In this document: positions 12,336 through 24,556 of the stretch, one piece after another | Layout of the letters: each line of letters starts with the position of its first letter | Numbering within the stretch: position 1 is the stretch's first letter | Notes under the pieces: generated by a model | Seen by the model: only the letters and a program-made list of their open reading frames with translations | Told to the model about the DNA's origin: nothing | Databases searched by the model: none | From: Torreya grandis | Lineage: Eukaryota; Streptophyta; Pinopsida; Cupressales; Taxaceae | Assembly: GCA_037957365.1 (NCBI GenBank) | Contig: JARHVA010000666.1 | Location: 2,233,501-2,297,500 of the forward strand | DNA: 64,000 nt | Direction: 5' to 3' | Translations under genes and position numbers: made by a program

Positions 12336-13890
12336 CATGATGGATATTTATACACTTGTCTAGATGATAACCAACCATTTAGATATTCTAGAGTTACTAA
12401 GCCTACTTCCCCAAGCACATCTCTAGATGGGACATCTCACGTTCACATAGAGTCCCCATGTCACATGATAATGATAGAATGTATGCATATATGTGAGGTT
12501 TGGGAATTTAACATCACTACTCTTGCACTAATTCTAGATCCTCCTACAACACTATTATCTTCACCCGTGATGGATACTAACACTCATCCCAAATGGTTTC
12601 CCCCACCTACGGTAGATGATGAGAACCTCACAACACAATTACCCTTACTTATTAACTCTAAGGAAGTATATATCTGAAACTTTGATACAGATTCCCAGGC
12701 CACCATAGAGGATGATACCACACCCATTGGCATTGATGATTATTTTGATGGATTGATCTTCACACTAGTAGGCCCTAGAGAGTACGAGTATGACTTTAAG
12801 GCACTCATGCCTTTACCTACATAAGCATCACCACTAATTCACAATTTCACAGACACAGGCCTGAACAATCACTTGTAGTTAGAGGCACATTATTTTATAC
12901 ACTTAGTACATATGGTTACACCTATGGATATTGATCTAGTTGTTTGAATTTAGGCAAGCAATACATATCATAAACCACACCAAATTTTATAGATATTACT
13001 TGATAGAGGACTGATTTCATTACCCATAATTCACCATAAATCCATTAGCAGATTGTCACAATAGGATGATAGACCATTTTGTCATTTTTAGAGGATTAAT
13101 AGACATGATACAAATACATGATCATCATTACAATAAAAATTGAATAAACTCAGGGTAAAGGGCACTATCCAGATTACACAACCTTTGCCTCCACTAGTAC
13201 ATGCACCAAGATTGACTCTTCATCGACATTGATATTCATGGAATGATTCCTTGACTATTTGGGCCTTCATCAAGGACCAATACATCCCTTGTGTTGCCAT
13301 AGAGGAATATTTTGATCCCAACACTTATACATTGACATTATTACAACACATAAGACATTAGAAGAATGAGCTACAACATGTTATACATTCTTAGGACTCC
13401 TTAGGACATATCACACTACCAGTTGCATGTGGCCCTAAGGTGGTGAACACAATTTTTATCATAAACATAGGCACTCACATACATGTCACACTTGGCAGTA
13501 TATGGCTACAAGTAATGGATGCCATAGTTGATCAAACATACATATGTTTGACATTCAATTATGAGGGACACACAATTCACATCCTACATGATGACATAGA
13601 TGAGAACCAAAAGTTTCACATAGATGCCCCATGGTCTAATGTGGTCTACCCTGTGACCACATGAGAGGCTTCTTACATAGTAGAACAACATGCCATTTGA
13701 ATAAACATAATCTAGACTAATGCCAAGGATAAGTCTATACTTCTACCGACAACATGGTATGATGATCACAATGATGTTGATTTATTGAAGTTTGGATAGA
13801 CTCAGTACCTGACATCAGATGATCTCCCACCAAATCCGCCATTTGACTATCCACATGCTATGGATGTGCTCTTAGGTCTATAGAGGCACT
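12336..13890 (+). pseudogene. Element A post-protease coding-like region of unknown function
   Basis: The sequence after the protease still has coding character, with open stretches at 12465-12677 and 13440-13664 and further in-frame segments rich in D, H and T, broken by stops. It does not show reverse transcriptase, RNase H or integrase motifs. It may be an extended protease-linker polyprotein left after deletion of pol, or a lineage-specific domain. I do not recognise it. Confidence 0.4.
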
Positions 13891-13899
13891 ACTTTTCAT

Positions 13900-16529
13900 T
13901 TATACATACTCTTTGTTACTTACACATTACTAGCATATAGTTTTTGTTATATTGCACACTTGTATATAGTTTCATTTTCATATTGATTGTACATAACTTA
14001 TGCTTAGAAAAAATATTTCTCATAAAATACAAAATTTTATATCATATGCATTCCCATGTTTACATTCCTTCTATTTTATAGGTACTACATATGATATCTC
14101 TGTTAGTGTAGTTTGGTTTTATCATACATTCATGATTCACTTGTTCTCTTCGAGTGTTTGTAGATTCTTACCAAGCTCAGTTCCATCACACAGATTCATA
14201 TTTATTACTATCTACCCACTAGGGGCACATACACAAATACATAGATTTAGTATTAATACATTCTCCCATTGGGGGCATCCTATACACATCTTCTAATTTA
14301 CCAGGCTATATCATTTTATACTCCATATCACAAATTTAGCATTTTTTATATCTTGATATTGATCTTACTACACTACATAAATAGTTTTTATTGAATACCA
14401 CTATTATAGACTCAATTTATGAATATCTTTGCTCATATAAGGATTAGAACCATGTGTTTATGCATAATTTCATTTATATCTTTTCTATTTTATATTTGAT
14501 CATGTTTCTTTGCTTCTACATCTATTTGAGGGCATTTGAATATGCCATTGTTCTATGACTCTATGTCAATTCCTCTTATTATGTGTATGCTTTGGAAATG
14601 CACCCGTGTCCTTGTGTGTGCCTTCTTGATTGTATATGTAGACATTTGAACATGTCCTTCCATGTGGCTCTAAGCCAACCTTGATTTTTGGATGTGTATG
14701 TGGACATTTGAATTGTCCTTATATGTTAGCTCTTTCTCAAACTTAGTGACATGTGTCCATGTCCCTTGTATTGTGGGCTCTTTGCCTTTTTTGTGTACCA
14801 CATGTGTTTATATGTATGATTTCATGTATGCATCATGGCCAAGACACTTGTCTCTTAATTGTTACACTCACATCTAGCTTGTAATGCCATGAGGCACCTC
14901 ATTCATATCTCCTTCCTCCTTGGGGCCTTGATGGACATCATGCCCCATCCCCTAGGTAGTTACTCAGATTATACTCAAATTTGTTGTCTATATACATGCT
15001 TAAATTATTCCATCTATCTTGATGACCATGTGAATACTAGATCTAACATACATCATACATTATTAATTTATGCTTAGCTTATTTTACATTTCGATGTCAT
15101 GTATACACATTATATTAGTTTATCATGCAAATATCATATATTTTAATTCTAACACACATAATGCAAATCTTTTCTTTTGAGGATAGTTATTACACATGTT
15201 TAATAACTCCCCTCAAAAGAAGGGGCATTCACAGGGGTTTGTGATAAAGATTAGGCCATTTGGGTGCACTCAACACATTTTTTAACATGCAGACACATAT
15301 TACAAAGCTTAGAATCAGTCAAACATAGTGGAAAATAGTAAGACAGATCAATTTCAACTAGGAATAGAAAAATCATAGAAAGACACTAGTGCAAAATAGA
15401 GGACACTAGCATAATGTGCTACTATCCAAGGGACTGCACTACTATCCATTAGCCCTAGAAATATGAAAATCTAGATTAAATAGAAAGGTACAATAGTTAA
15501 AATTTAGGTTTCCATAGTATCAGTCATAGATTATCAGTTATGCTTAGTTAATTCTCAAGCTTTCATAGAATCATACCATTTTTTTCAGATTGGGGGCGTC
15601 ATGTGTGACATGATCAATCCCATTTTAGTTTCAGATATGCTTAAATATAGATTACTATAACTTAGTCTAGAATCCATATGCAAAGATATCACAATTGGGG
15701 GCATGTGAGCGACACACTATTTCCTTTTACTCACTTATGCACTAGTTAATCAGATGGAATGACAAACTCCATGTCATTCTACACATTGTATACTCTAGAC
15801 ACCATTTACACTAGGTTCATACTAGATTGATACCTTATTTTGTTTATATCTATTGACATTATCAAGTAGTCTTTGAGCTACATACCTGAGTGCTTGAGAG
15901 GCCCCTGAGTTGGTTTTCATTTCAATTTTATAAGTGGCCCCAAAGTCATCCTATATAGTTTCAATCACATCACATAACATTAGTTACATTGTGAAGTTTA
16001 AGTATAGGTGCATCTACTAAACATGTTTAGGTAATGATGGAGTTATAGCCTACTTGAGTTTTTGATCCACCTACATAAGAGGGTTGGACAAGCCATCAAT
16101 CAAATCTAATTTATTCACATATTATGATCCATCGAATAGGGTTGGGAATTGATGGAATCAAAACTAGATTGAGTTCTCTAGCCACCCACACATGGGGATT
16201 GAGCAAACCATCATCTCAGTCTAAGTTATTCATGGATTTGATCACTAGATACACACACATAGGATGTCACTAGGTTTTTGCATTGGTTCACGTACTTAAT
16301 GAGGTGTATTTGGTCCATTTCTCTCTCTTATCTCTTTACTCATTCTTGTCTTTGAATTTAATATTCCTTACTTAAGTATTTATTGATCCATGTTTCATTT
16401 GTAGGATATGCAATAGAGCATGCTTCAAAAATTGATCCCTAGATTCACAGGCTCCACCTCACAGGTAAGTTCAAGTATGCTTTTTTTACCTTTATCTTAG
16501 TCATTTCACTTTGTTTCATTTTTATAATA
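13900..16529 (+). other. Element A 3' non-coding interior
   Basis: No coding motif was found; open frames at 14000-14296 and 14692-15077 have no protein-family features. Its order of motifs matches the equivalent part of element E (57400-60109), including a block near 16040-16230 with GATGGA(A/G)TCAAAACT and AGCCACCCA that recurs at 59570-59740. Conservation of non-coding blocks between two diverged copies suggests RNA-level functions such as packaging. Confidence 0.55.
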
Positions 16530-16543
16530 AAGGGGGGGGGGTA
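16530..16543 (+). other. Element A polypurine tract
   Basis: AAGGGGGGGGGG followed by TA, immediately before the TG of the 3' LTR. The matching tract in E (60110-60124) is also mostly G. Confidence 0.75.
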
Positions 16544-17762
16544 TGTAGTCATATAAAATCTCACTTGAGTGCAATGAGTGTCACTTGAGACCACCTTATC
16601 CCTAACTTATCCCTAGACCTATTATAGGGCCTCTTTCGATCCTTATCCATATTTCATGTAGGTCTAACCCATCGTTATATGTAACAAAAGTAGTCCCAAA
16701 CCATATCCTAGGCATCCAGACCCCTAGTGCACCAGATTCGACCACTTGAACACTAGCATGGCCCTTTGGAGACTAGCACATTATGTTAGTGACCAAGGGG
16801 TCATGATATTGTCCCTTACCTCTTTTATCCTCCAAAAAACATATTTTAATTTCTCAAGACACTTTAGCATTGGCCTAGACCTATTCTACATCTTGGTGAG
16901 CACTAGATCAATATATATACAAATTTTTTATCCCTTTACCCACTAGATGGAAATTAGATGCAAACATACATAAACAAGCTCAAAAATAAGTTTTGAAAAT
17001 CAAGGTCATTAATCCATATTCTTCCCTTTTTATACATACAACCATATACAACACTCATAAGCTTAGATTACTCATGTTTCCAATCTCAAGTCACACTCAA
17101 GCTAGCACTCATACTAGCATTCACTTGCATTTACACCAACACTTAGATTGGGAGAACTACATCAGGCTTGATCCCTTATTGAGGTATTAGTATGTAGGAA
17201 AATCTTAACATGATGGGATGTTGAGGTCACATCTAGCCTATCTATATAGCATTACACTCTTTATAATTATGTTCCTTAAATACCCTAACAACATAGAGGT
17301 ATGGGGTTTTGCATTCCAAATCAATAAAAAACAAATAAAATATAGTGATCTATAACTCAAGCACACAAGCACATGCATCTTGAACTTAGGTGAAGGTCCA
17401 CCTAGAAGCTCATAGTCTCTACTTACAAGGGACACTTCCATGCCCTAGAGGACACCAGTGCAATGCACTACTATCTAGAGGACCACACTACTATTCAAAA
17501 ATAGTTTTGACTTTATATTGTTGTTGACAACACCTTTCCTAGTCTCTACACCAATTTCTATCCTATCAACCATATTTCTCAATCAGTTTCTAGCTAAGTA
17601 CATCTTTGTGAAGTTAAATTTTATTTTTATAATAATCAGATTAGGTCAATTATTATACAAATCAGTAGTTATTTTTATTTCATATTTATTCCCTGGTTTA
17701 TTTTTACATCCCTTTAGCAACCTAGGGTTCTAAACTCCATAATCCCCTTAAAATTTAAATCA
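16544..17762 (+). repeat. Element A 3' LTR
   Basis: 1219 bp, starting TGTAGTCATA and ending TTTAAATCA. A TATA box at 16912-16920 matches that of the 5' LTR. It is followed by ATTAC, the target-duplication partner of ATTAT at 9981. Confidence 0.85.
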
Positions 17763-18340
17763 ATTACTAGTGGATCAAATAATTTATTCCTCCCTAACTC
17801 TTTTCAAGATATTTCATATCTATAGTCATTAAGTTGGGTTACTCATAGCTAATTGATGTCTATGTTAGACTTCACTATGCATTATTACTAAATCATATCT
17901 ACTAATTATGCTAGTATGTATCAAAGCTATAGCCACTTATACACTTATTTTAGGAACTTGAATAATGTTACAACGGGGTATGATTGGATAATGCCTAGAA
18001 TAGATTAAGGATATAGTTGTTTCTTGTTGATGAAAAATAAGATCCATTTATTAGTTCAAATATAATTGTAAATACCTTTTGCATCTTCTTCACTCTCATT
18101 AAACTATAAGTTCATAATAACCTATTATAAGTTGTTTTAACTTTTAGATTCCATCCATAGCTTCTCTATTGTAATATAATATTATTAGTTTAGCTACGAA
18201 TATTAGTTGTAATGACTTGATGTTAAACATAGGGAATACACCTTTTCCTTCCCTCTATTTAAAGACAAAGATGTAGCATCTTAAGTTAATTCATAATCAG
18301 TCAATAATTAGAAATGAGTCATTTATTCAATTGTTTAGAG
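17763..18340. other. Short unassigned spacer between elements A and B
   Basis: 578 bp of AT-rich DNA with no gene, no long frame and no recognised terminus. It begins with the right target-duplication copy of A and ends with the probable left target copy of B (TAGAG). Confidence 0.5.
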
Positions 18341-20265
18341 TGTAGACACTAGAATACTGTACACTACGATTCTAGATGTCACATTAACCTTTAAACCACC
18401 CCTTGGACCCCTTTGGGTTAGATTATTTACCAAGTCTTTTGTTATTAACCTCATACCATTTCCTAGGGAATTAACCACCAGTCATTGGTGGATTGGCCAA
18501 TTTTGGCTATTTCCCCTTAACCACAAACGGTCAGCCCTTGATTGCCAACAATTGACTTGAACCGTCAGTAGTTACTTAACGTAACCAAAAACTTTGAATC
18601 AAATGTAACTCAATTTTAACTCACTCATTGATTACCAACTATCTAATTGTAATCTATTTTTCACATGATCAATGCATGATTAGACTATTGGTCAGATTGT
18701 TTGATAAACCATTTGTTAAAATCTTCATTTTAACCTCCCTTTCCCCTATATTAGGAGATGAAGAGAAGGTTGAAATCATCAATTTAGAGGCAAGATATTC
18801 TGACTCTCAAGCGAATCCAAAAGCTTCCTAGTGAACTAGGAACTAGGTCAGAGGCTTAGGGTGCTTATGCAACTCATTATCTTGAGCCAAGGTACTGTTA
18901 CTCTATTGACATCACTCTAGGATCCACAAATAAGATTTCATCCAAAACCAACATTCCTCAGACTAAAAACACCTAAAAGCTAAGTATCTATGTTTCTTAT
19001 CAATATTTAGTAATTATCTCTATTTATTTCATTGCTTGTGTCATTCCTCTTTATTTCCCTTTTATCCCATTTTCCTTGTGTTGGAGTTTTGCAACTCCAG
19101 ACATTTCACCTCCTACCCAAAACCACCCACAAACCATTCTCACTCACCTAAACATATAATCCCTAAAATATATACCTCTGAGCATTAATTTATGTCTCAC
19201 ATCCAACATCCAATCCAAACATCAATCCTAGAACCTCTCTACAATCTCCCCAATAGACTTCTTTTCCCCAAACCAAATCCAATAGTAACTACTGACAGTT
19301 TTACCTAATCACTGATGGACTTTTCTAACCACCAATGGTTAACCACCAATGGTCACCTATCTTCTAACATTCATACCCAACCACCGATGGTCACTGCGTG
19401 TCATTTTACTATAACAAGCTAATTTGACCCATTTTCCTGTACCCAAATTCCACTTTTTGAGTTTTTGTATTATCGGATAACTTTAACTTATTTTCTGAAT
19501 CAAGTTTGAGTAATTTAACATTAGCATTCAATCATATATTTTTATTTTTAATTAAAAAAAATCATTTCATGCAAGCATCTATCGTCATCATATCGTAACT
19601 TAAGTGTTTTAAAAGTGTGGATTGACATCCTCCAAGGAAGCTTGCACTTCTTGGATCCAACTCACGCTAGGCAATCCACCCTACTATCTCACTAATTAAC
19701 CATTTTATTCTAGTGTTTTCTTATCTGCAAGTCATCCACCCCAAATAAAGAAGAGTATCAATAATCATCTAGATTCACATGTGCACAACATATCTAGGTT
19801 CTGCTAGCCTCACCTTTCTTTCAAGTTTTACTCTTTCTAAACAAGAAAATAAACAAAATTTTAGTGAAACATTATGGCACACCTAGTGGGACCCTTGATA
19901 TTTTAAACTTGTTTCTTTTCAAGAATTTATTTTATTTGATTTTAGTACCTTCTATTATTTCATTCAAGCATCTATCTTCAACATATCATAACTTAAGTGT
20001 TTTAAAAGTGTGGATTGACATCCTCCAAGGAATCTTGCACTTCTAGGATCTAGTTCACACTAGGCAATCCACCCTAATATCTCACTAATTAACCATTCTC
20101 TTCTAGTGTTTGCTTATCTGCAAGTCATCCACCCTAGACAAAGAAGAGTATCAATAATCATCTAGATTCACATGTGCACAACATATCCAGGTTCTACTAG
20201 CCTCACCCTTCTTTCAAGTTTTACTCTTTCTAAACAAGAAAAATAAGCAAAATTTTAGTGAAACA
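18341..20265 (+). repeat. Element B 5' LTR, with a 394-bp tandem duplication at its end
   Basis: It begins TGTAGACACTAGAATAC. Two LTR ends exist, at 19871 and 20265, each followed by TTATGGCA and GTGGGACCCTTGATA. The 3' LTR has only one. The second copy keeps a CAAGAATTT segment that the 3' LTR also has, so the second end is probably nearer the ancestral form. Confidence 0.82.
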
Positions 20266-20296
20266 TTATGGCATTCCTGGTGGGACCCTTGATATT
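19568..20296 (+). repeat. Tandem duplication of LTR end plus primer-binding site
   Basis: About 330 bp of close similarity repeated at an offset of 393-394 bp (for example CTTAAGTGTTTTAAAAGTGTGG at 19600 and again at 19990). Each unit contains the LTR terminus and the PBS region. Confidence 0.9.
20269..20287 (+). other. Element B primer-binding site (second copy)
   Basis: TGGCATTCCTGGTGGGACC three bases after the second LTR end. The first copy at 19875 reads TGGCACACCTAGTGGGACC. The pair differ by a few bases, so one no longer pairs equally well. The tRNA is not assigned. Confidence 0.6.
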
Positions 20297-20299
20297 TTT

Positions 20300-21180
20300 C
20301 TTCAATTCATAGTTATAGGACATTTAGTTTCATTAGATAAGAGTCATTCATTACATTCTCTTATAAAAATTAAACGTTCCTTTTTTCCTTTCCAAATTTC
20401 AAGTTCTAATTTTTTTTTCTTTCAGAAAAAAGTAAATTGTCATTTTTGCTTTCATTTTTGAAAATCAAAAGTACTCAATCTATGCCTAGGCTTTGCATCA
20501 TCATATCACATCTAGGTGCATCTTAGTTATTTTGTATTCATTTAAAAAGACACCAAAATTTTATTTTGGATTAAAATTAACTTTGCATCCATTATTTGTT
20601 TGTATTGATTAGCTCACATAGCTTAATATAATCAAGTAAATTAATCGTAGTCTCACTTCTTATCACACACATAATACCAAACCACACATTCAATCAAACA
20701 TCAAAACATTGACATAAAGTTGGAGTGGGATTTCATCACCTAGTGGTCACCTTTCCTCAGTTATCCTACTTGAATTTTACGACCAAGGGAGAACCAACTC
20801 ATTACGTTGGCTGAGTATAATCTCTAACAACTCAATATATTTTGGCTAAGCACCTGACACCCTTATCATTATGATGTGTGAAGTGAGTGGGTATCCCTAA
20901 TATCAATCCATGTACCAAGTTATAGTATAAATATTGAGAGCCTTTAACTACCTGAAACCATCCTTAGACATCTTCTTCTAGTACCTACTCTACAAGCCCA
21001 AGTTGGTCTTTATAACTTCTTTAAAATTGAGGCATAAGCCTAAAGAGAGATAAAAGGTACCTTAATATTCTAACGCACTTTAGTGTATGCATTATTTTCC
21101 TAAATATATTTTTATTTTGATTGTTTATCTTTTGAGTTGTGAGATCGCTCTTATCTTCTGTTTCCCCCTCTTTGTATGGT
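20300..21180 (+). other. Element B 5' leader
   Basis: Non-coding sequence between the PBS and the gag-like region. No motif recognised. Confidence 0.5.
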
Positions 21181-22680
21181 TCTCACTAGACAACAACCAA
21201 GCAAATTAGGATCCACCTCCCAACCACCCATCTTCCTCTTCTATCACATCCATGGAGTACGTCTCAAATATATAGGGTTCTCCCCATCCTTTTTGGAGTC
21301 CTTGTATCCCTCGAATGGTTGCCTAAGGTGATACAAATTTCTCCACCTTTTTGGATAGTAACCCCATATCCCTCCAACACTACCTTAACACCATATCTCA
21401 CTGCACCCCTACTTCAATTCCATCTACTGATCCACCCTATAGTATGTCATCCCATCTTATGGGTAGCACCTCTATTGCCACCATTTCTACCCAACCCTTA
21501 GTCGCCCAAGCATCTTACCACCATCATAAACTAACCCATCCAACCAACCAACACCCAAATGCCTTCTACCCCAACCAATAACTCTTCCAGTGTAGGACCA
21601 ACCCAACCTTTGGGCACCTATACTATAATTACCATTAGAGTAACCTCTACTAGTGTTGCCACCCCTCCTCTTGCTATCTCCAACCCACCAACCTCCAATT
21701 TATTCCAAATCTTGGTGGTTTCTATACCTTCTACCCTTTCACCCATTAGTACCAAGGTTACGACCCATCCTCAACCTATCAACCCAACCATAACTCCAAC
21801 CCAACCCATGTCAATTCCTCAACAAGTACCCATTATACCCAATTGAAGCTATATTCTTAACCCACAAGGGTATATGGCTCTACCTTCTACCCAACCTCCT
21901 ATATCCAATTACCATACATGAAATCTTCTCAACCACCCATGTCCACATACGAAAATATGGCAACCTCCTAGCCTTACACTAGTTATCCTTATGTTATACC
22001 TACCCAACCCCAACAAAATTTACCCTACAACTATGGGGGTGCACAACTGAAAACCAATCTAGTTAAAATGTTAATGGACAAGATGACCAATTTGGAGTCA
22101 TATATTTCTAGTGCCCATAACTTCTTATCATATGATCAAATTTGAAATGAACAAATTCATCCATCCATCCCAATCTGACCTTATTCTCCTCAATGGGAAG
22201 TTCTAAAATTTTCAAAATTTTAGAGCAAGGAAGATCCTCAACAACATATTAGAGCATTTAGACACTCTTGATATTTGATTGCTTATGATGATGTTCTCGT
22301 TATTCTCACCTTCCCCATGTCCCTATCCAGTCTGGCATTAGATTGGTATATTTATATTACCAGGCACTCCCTCTTTTCTTTTGCACAATTAGCTCAAATA
22401 TTCTTAGATCATTTTTCCATAAATATATCTAAGAAAGTTTCCATCACTGACTTCTACTCCATTAAATTTTTTGAAGATGAGTCGATTGCTGATTTTGTGG
22501 CCCATTGGAGAGGTTTGATAAACCAACTCTCTTTTTATCTGCCCCAACCTAAGCTGATTGAGATTTTCTCTTGAGCTTGTGCCAAACATATTTCCTCCAC
22601 TCTACAGGTTTAGACTTTCAAGACCTTTGATGAGGCTTTCACCATGGCATGACAATTAGAGATTAGAGCCATTGATGAGG
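21181..22680 (+). pseudogene. Element B gag: P/T/S-rich leader and Retrotrans_gag domain
   Basis: From 21200 to about 22060 all reading is Pro-, Thr- and Ser-rich, a low-complexity Gag N-terminus. The Gag core follows at about 22200-22600: a DPQQHIRAF-type start, then LSSLALDWY, AQIFLDHF, and ESIADFVAHWRGL, which is the order of the Retrotrans_gag family. Gag forms the virus-like particle that packages element RNA. Stops break the frame at the start of the core and after 22574. Confidence 0.78.
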
Positions 22681-22899
22681 GGAAGATAAAATTGAGAAAA
22701 AAGAATTATAGTTTCAAGTCAAATGAAACTTCCTCCTCCAAAACAACCAACCACTCCAATACCAACACTAAAACCAAGGGAAATATTCATGCAGTTGTCC
22801 TTAAAACCACCCCTCCTCTAGTTGTTAACCAACCCAAGTCTTCTAATAATTCCAACCAAAATACTCAAAACCAAAGCTGTAATAACCAAAAGAAATATA

Positions 22900-23130
22900 C
22901 TCTGCTAGGGGAGTTATATACTTCTATTTTGGAAAAGTTGTTAAAAGAAAATATCATACAACTTACTCCAATCAAACCCTATAGCAATTCAATTCCTCTC
23001 ATCCTATACCTGGTTGGTATAAGGAGAATGAATTGTGTGCCTTCCACTATGTCATTGGACATGATGTGAGTAAATGCAATACCTTCCAAAGCATTTTCCA
23101 AGGGTTGATTGACGAGGGGGAACATGTGCT
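22900..23130 (+). pseudogene. Element B Gag C-terminal zinc-knuckle-like module, copy 1
   Basis: A module with a YTSILEKLL-type helix, PIKPYS, and then CAFHYVIGHDVSKC (about 23034-23075), a C-x2-H-x4-GH-x4-C variant of the nucleic-acid-binding knuckle common in plant gypsy Gag. It is followed by LIDEGE. A frame change separates the helix from the knuckle. A second copy lies at 24800-25010. Confidence 0.65.
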
Positions 23131-24232
23131 AGAGAATCCCAATGTACTCCCAAATCATTCACTTGAAATATTTAGACAACCTTTTCCCAACCATACCCCT
23201 TCCATGAACAATGAAAACAATAAAACATAATCCTCTCACAATTGTGAGGTCCATAGTGTTAATGTGGTTCTTAGCAATCTCATTACTGAGGGAACCATTG
23301 CCCAAACCACTTCTTCTTTCCCTCCACTTATTAAGGTAGTAGAGGCACCTTTTATTCTTTTTGGAACTAAAATAAAGGAAGCAAATATTCCCTTTCTCCA
23401 GTTATTGACGTAGTGGAGCTACCAACTTATCCTTTGGAAGACATACCAAAAGAGGCAACCATTACTACCATACCATTCTCTTCCATCATAAATTAATCTA
23501 CTCTTCCTTTGGAAAGCATTCCTAAGGAAGAGGCCACTTTACCTACTCCTCCCATGGAAGAATCACCTTCCAAAATGTTGGAGCCTTTGATTGAGGAAAA
23601 GAAAAAGGTAACAAATCCCCTCTCTCAACCCATGGGTTTGTCCTTTGAGACCAATACCAAAGGAGCCAAAACCATCTATAAGCTTTTTTTTAGACTGGTT
23701 CACTTCTTGAAGTACCTATCCCAACCCAAAATGGATTGTGCTACATTTTGGCACCATCTTGGGCTCCCCTATCTAACCAAGCAAGGGTCCTTAACCATAC
23801 CATTGTCAACCAAACTTTCCACTTCCACTAGTGAACCCACCATCATCCCAACCAAACTAGTAAAAACCTCTAACTCTTAAACCATAGTTGAACTAACCAA
23901 ACCAACTCCACCCAAAATAACCCAAGCACCTTCTACCATCCTAACAAATCCCATCAAAAACCTATGCATTTTCCCTACTCAGAGCCTTACTCACCCTCTG
24001 TTAATGTTGGATTTATCACCATACTAACAAAGCCCATCAAAAACCTATGCATTTCTACATTGCCTTACATTTTAGGACTATATCCTTCTTCTATATTGCG
24101 ACCTCACCCCTCTACCTTGGTTAAGAAAATGAAGTCTCCCAAAGACAACCCAAACCCAACCTCCTCTTTTAGCTACACCTCTACCTATTCTTTCCACACC
24201 TTCTACCTCCAAATTAGCCACTACCAAGCCTT

Positions 24233-24364
24233 TGTAGGAATGCTTGCCGTTGCGCCAAAAGGTCGACTTGTTAACGCCCGATACAAACCCCAGATAAGTA
24301 CCCACGGGAGGCTGTTAGTCCATGTCACGAATCCCTAAGGGGGATGCTGGCGATTAGTCCAACA
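24233..24364 (-). repeat. Element C LTR (left; 3' LTR on the minus strand)
   Basis: 132 bp, one mismatch to 24425-24556 (T against C within GTCGAC(T/C)TG). Confidence 0.93.
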
Positions 24365-24389
24365 ATCCCCCCCTCAGCATCACCCGAGG

Positions 24390-24449
24390 GGATTCGAACC
24401 CGTGACCACAGCTCTGATACCAATTGTAGGAATGCTTGCCGTTGCGCCA
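24390..24449 (-). promoter_or_regulatory. tRNA-like A and B boxes across the LTR/PBS junction of element C
   Basis: On the minus strand TGGCGCAACGG (24439-24449) fits an A box and GGTTCGAATCC (24390-24400) is a perfect B box. Their start-to-start distance is 49 bp, close to that in tRNA genes. They could form an internal Pol III promoter. This is motif evidence only. Confidence 0.5.
24411..24422 (-). other. Element C primer-binding site (tRNA-iMet)
   Basis: Minus strand TGGTATCAGAGC, two bases inside the LTR end. This is the standard plant initiator-tRNA complement used by many TRIM and copia elements. Confidence 0.9.
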
Positions 24450-24556
24450 AAAGGTCGACCTGTTAACGCCCGATACAAACCCCAGATAAGTACCCACGGG
24501 AGGCTGTTAGTCCATGTCACGAATCCCTAAGGGGGATGCTGGCGATTAGTCCAACA
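24425..24556 (-). repeat. Element C LTR (right; 5' LTR on the minus strand)
   Basis: 132 bp, the partner of 24233-24364. On the minus strand it leads directly into the primer-binding site. Confidence 0.93.

Larger units (their letters stand above)
9986..17762 (+). mobile_element. Element A: LTR retrotransposon with a protease-only coding trace
   Basis: Both LTRs (9986-11187 and 16544-17762) start TGT and end TTAAATCA and align over their whole length, about four bases in five identical by eye. The flanks are ATTAT (9981-9985) and ATTAC (17763-17767), a near-perfect 5-bp target duplication. A primer-binding-like TGGTGAACC follows the 5' LTR after a TTT spacer, and a poly-G tract precedes the 3' LTR. 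The 5.4 kb interior has a degraded aspartic protease but no RT, RNase H or integrase that I could find. It is related to element E by LTR, PBS, polypurine tract and 3' interior. It is therefore a non-autonomous Ty3/gypsy-type element or an internally deleted copy. Confidence 0.85.
24233..24556 (-). mobile_element. Element C: young miniature LTR retrotransposon (TRIM/SMART type), 324 bp
   Basis: Two 132-bp LTRs (24233-24364 and 24425-24556) differ at one base. On the minus strand each starts TGTTGG and ends CTACA. The 60-bp interior has, on the minus strand, AT then TGGTATCAGAGC, the classic initiator-methionine tRNA primer site, and a GAGGGGGGG polypurine tract two bases before the 3' LTR. 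The flanks are a perfect 5-bp duplication, GCCTT (24228-24232 and 24557-24561). It carries 19 CpG in 324 bp, while the host element has almost none, so it is young or was little methylated. It has no coding capacity and must be mobilised in trans. Confidence 0.93.

Noticed and set aside
14000..15077. Open frames rich in Cys, Phe and Tyr in element A
   Set aside because: Composition follows TC-rich non-coding sequence; the matching region of element E shows no conserved protein.
24365..24460. A tRNA gene or a tRNA-derived SINE on the minus strand
   Set aside because: The A and B boxes are good, but there is no tRNA cloverleaf or poly-A/T tail. The 132-bp terminal direct repeats, TG..CA ends, initiator-tRNA primer site, purine tract and 5-bp duplication all define a TRIM.
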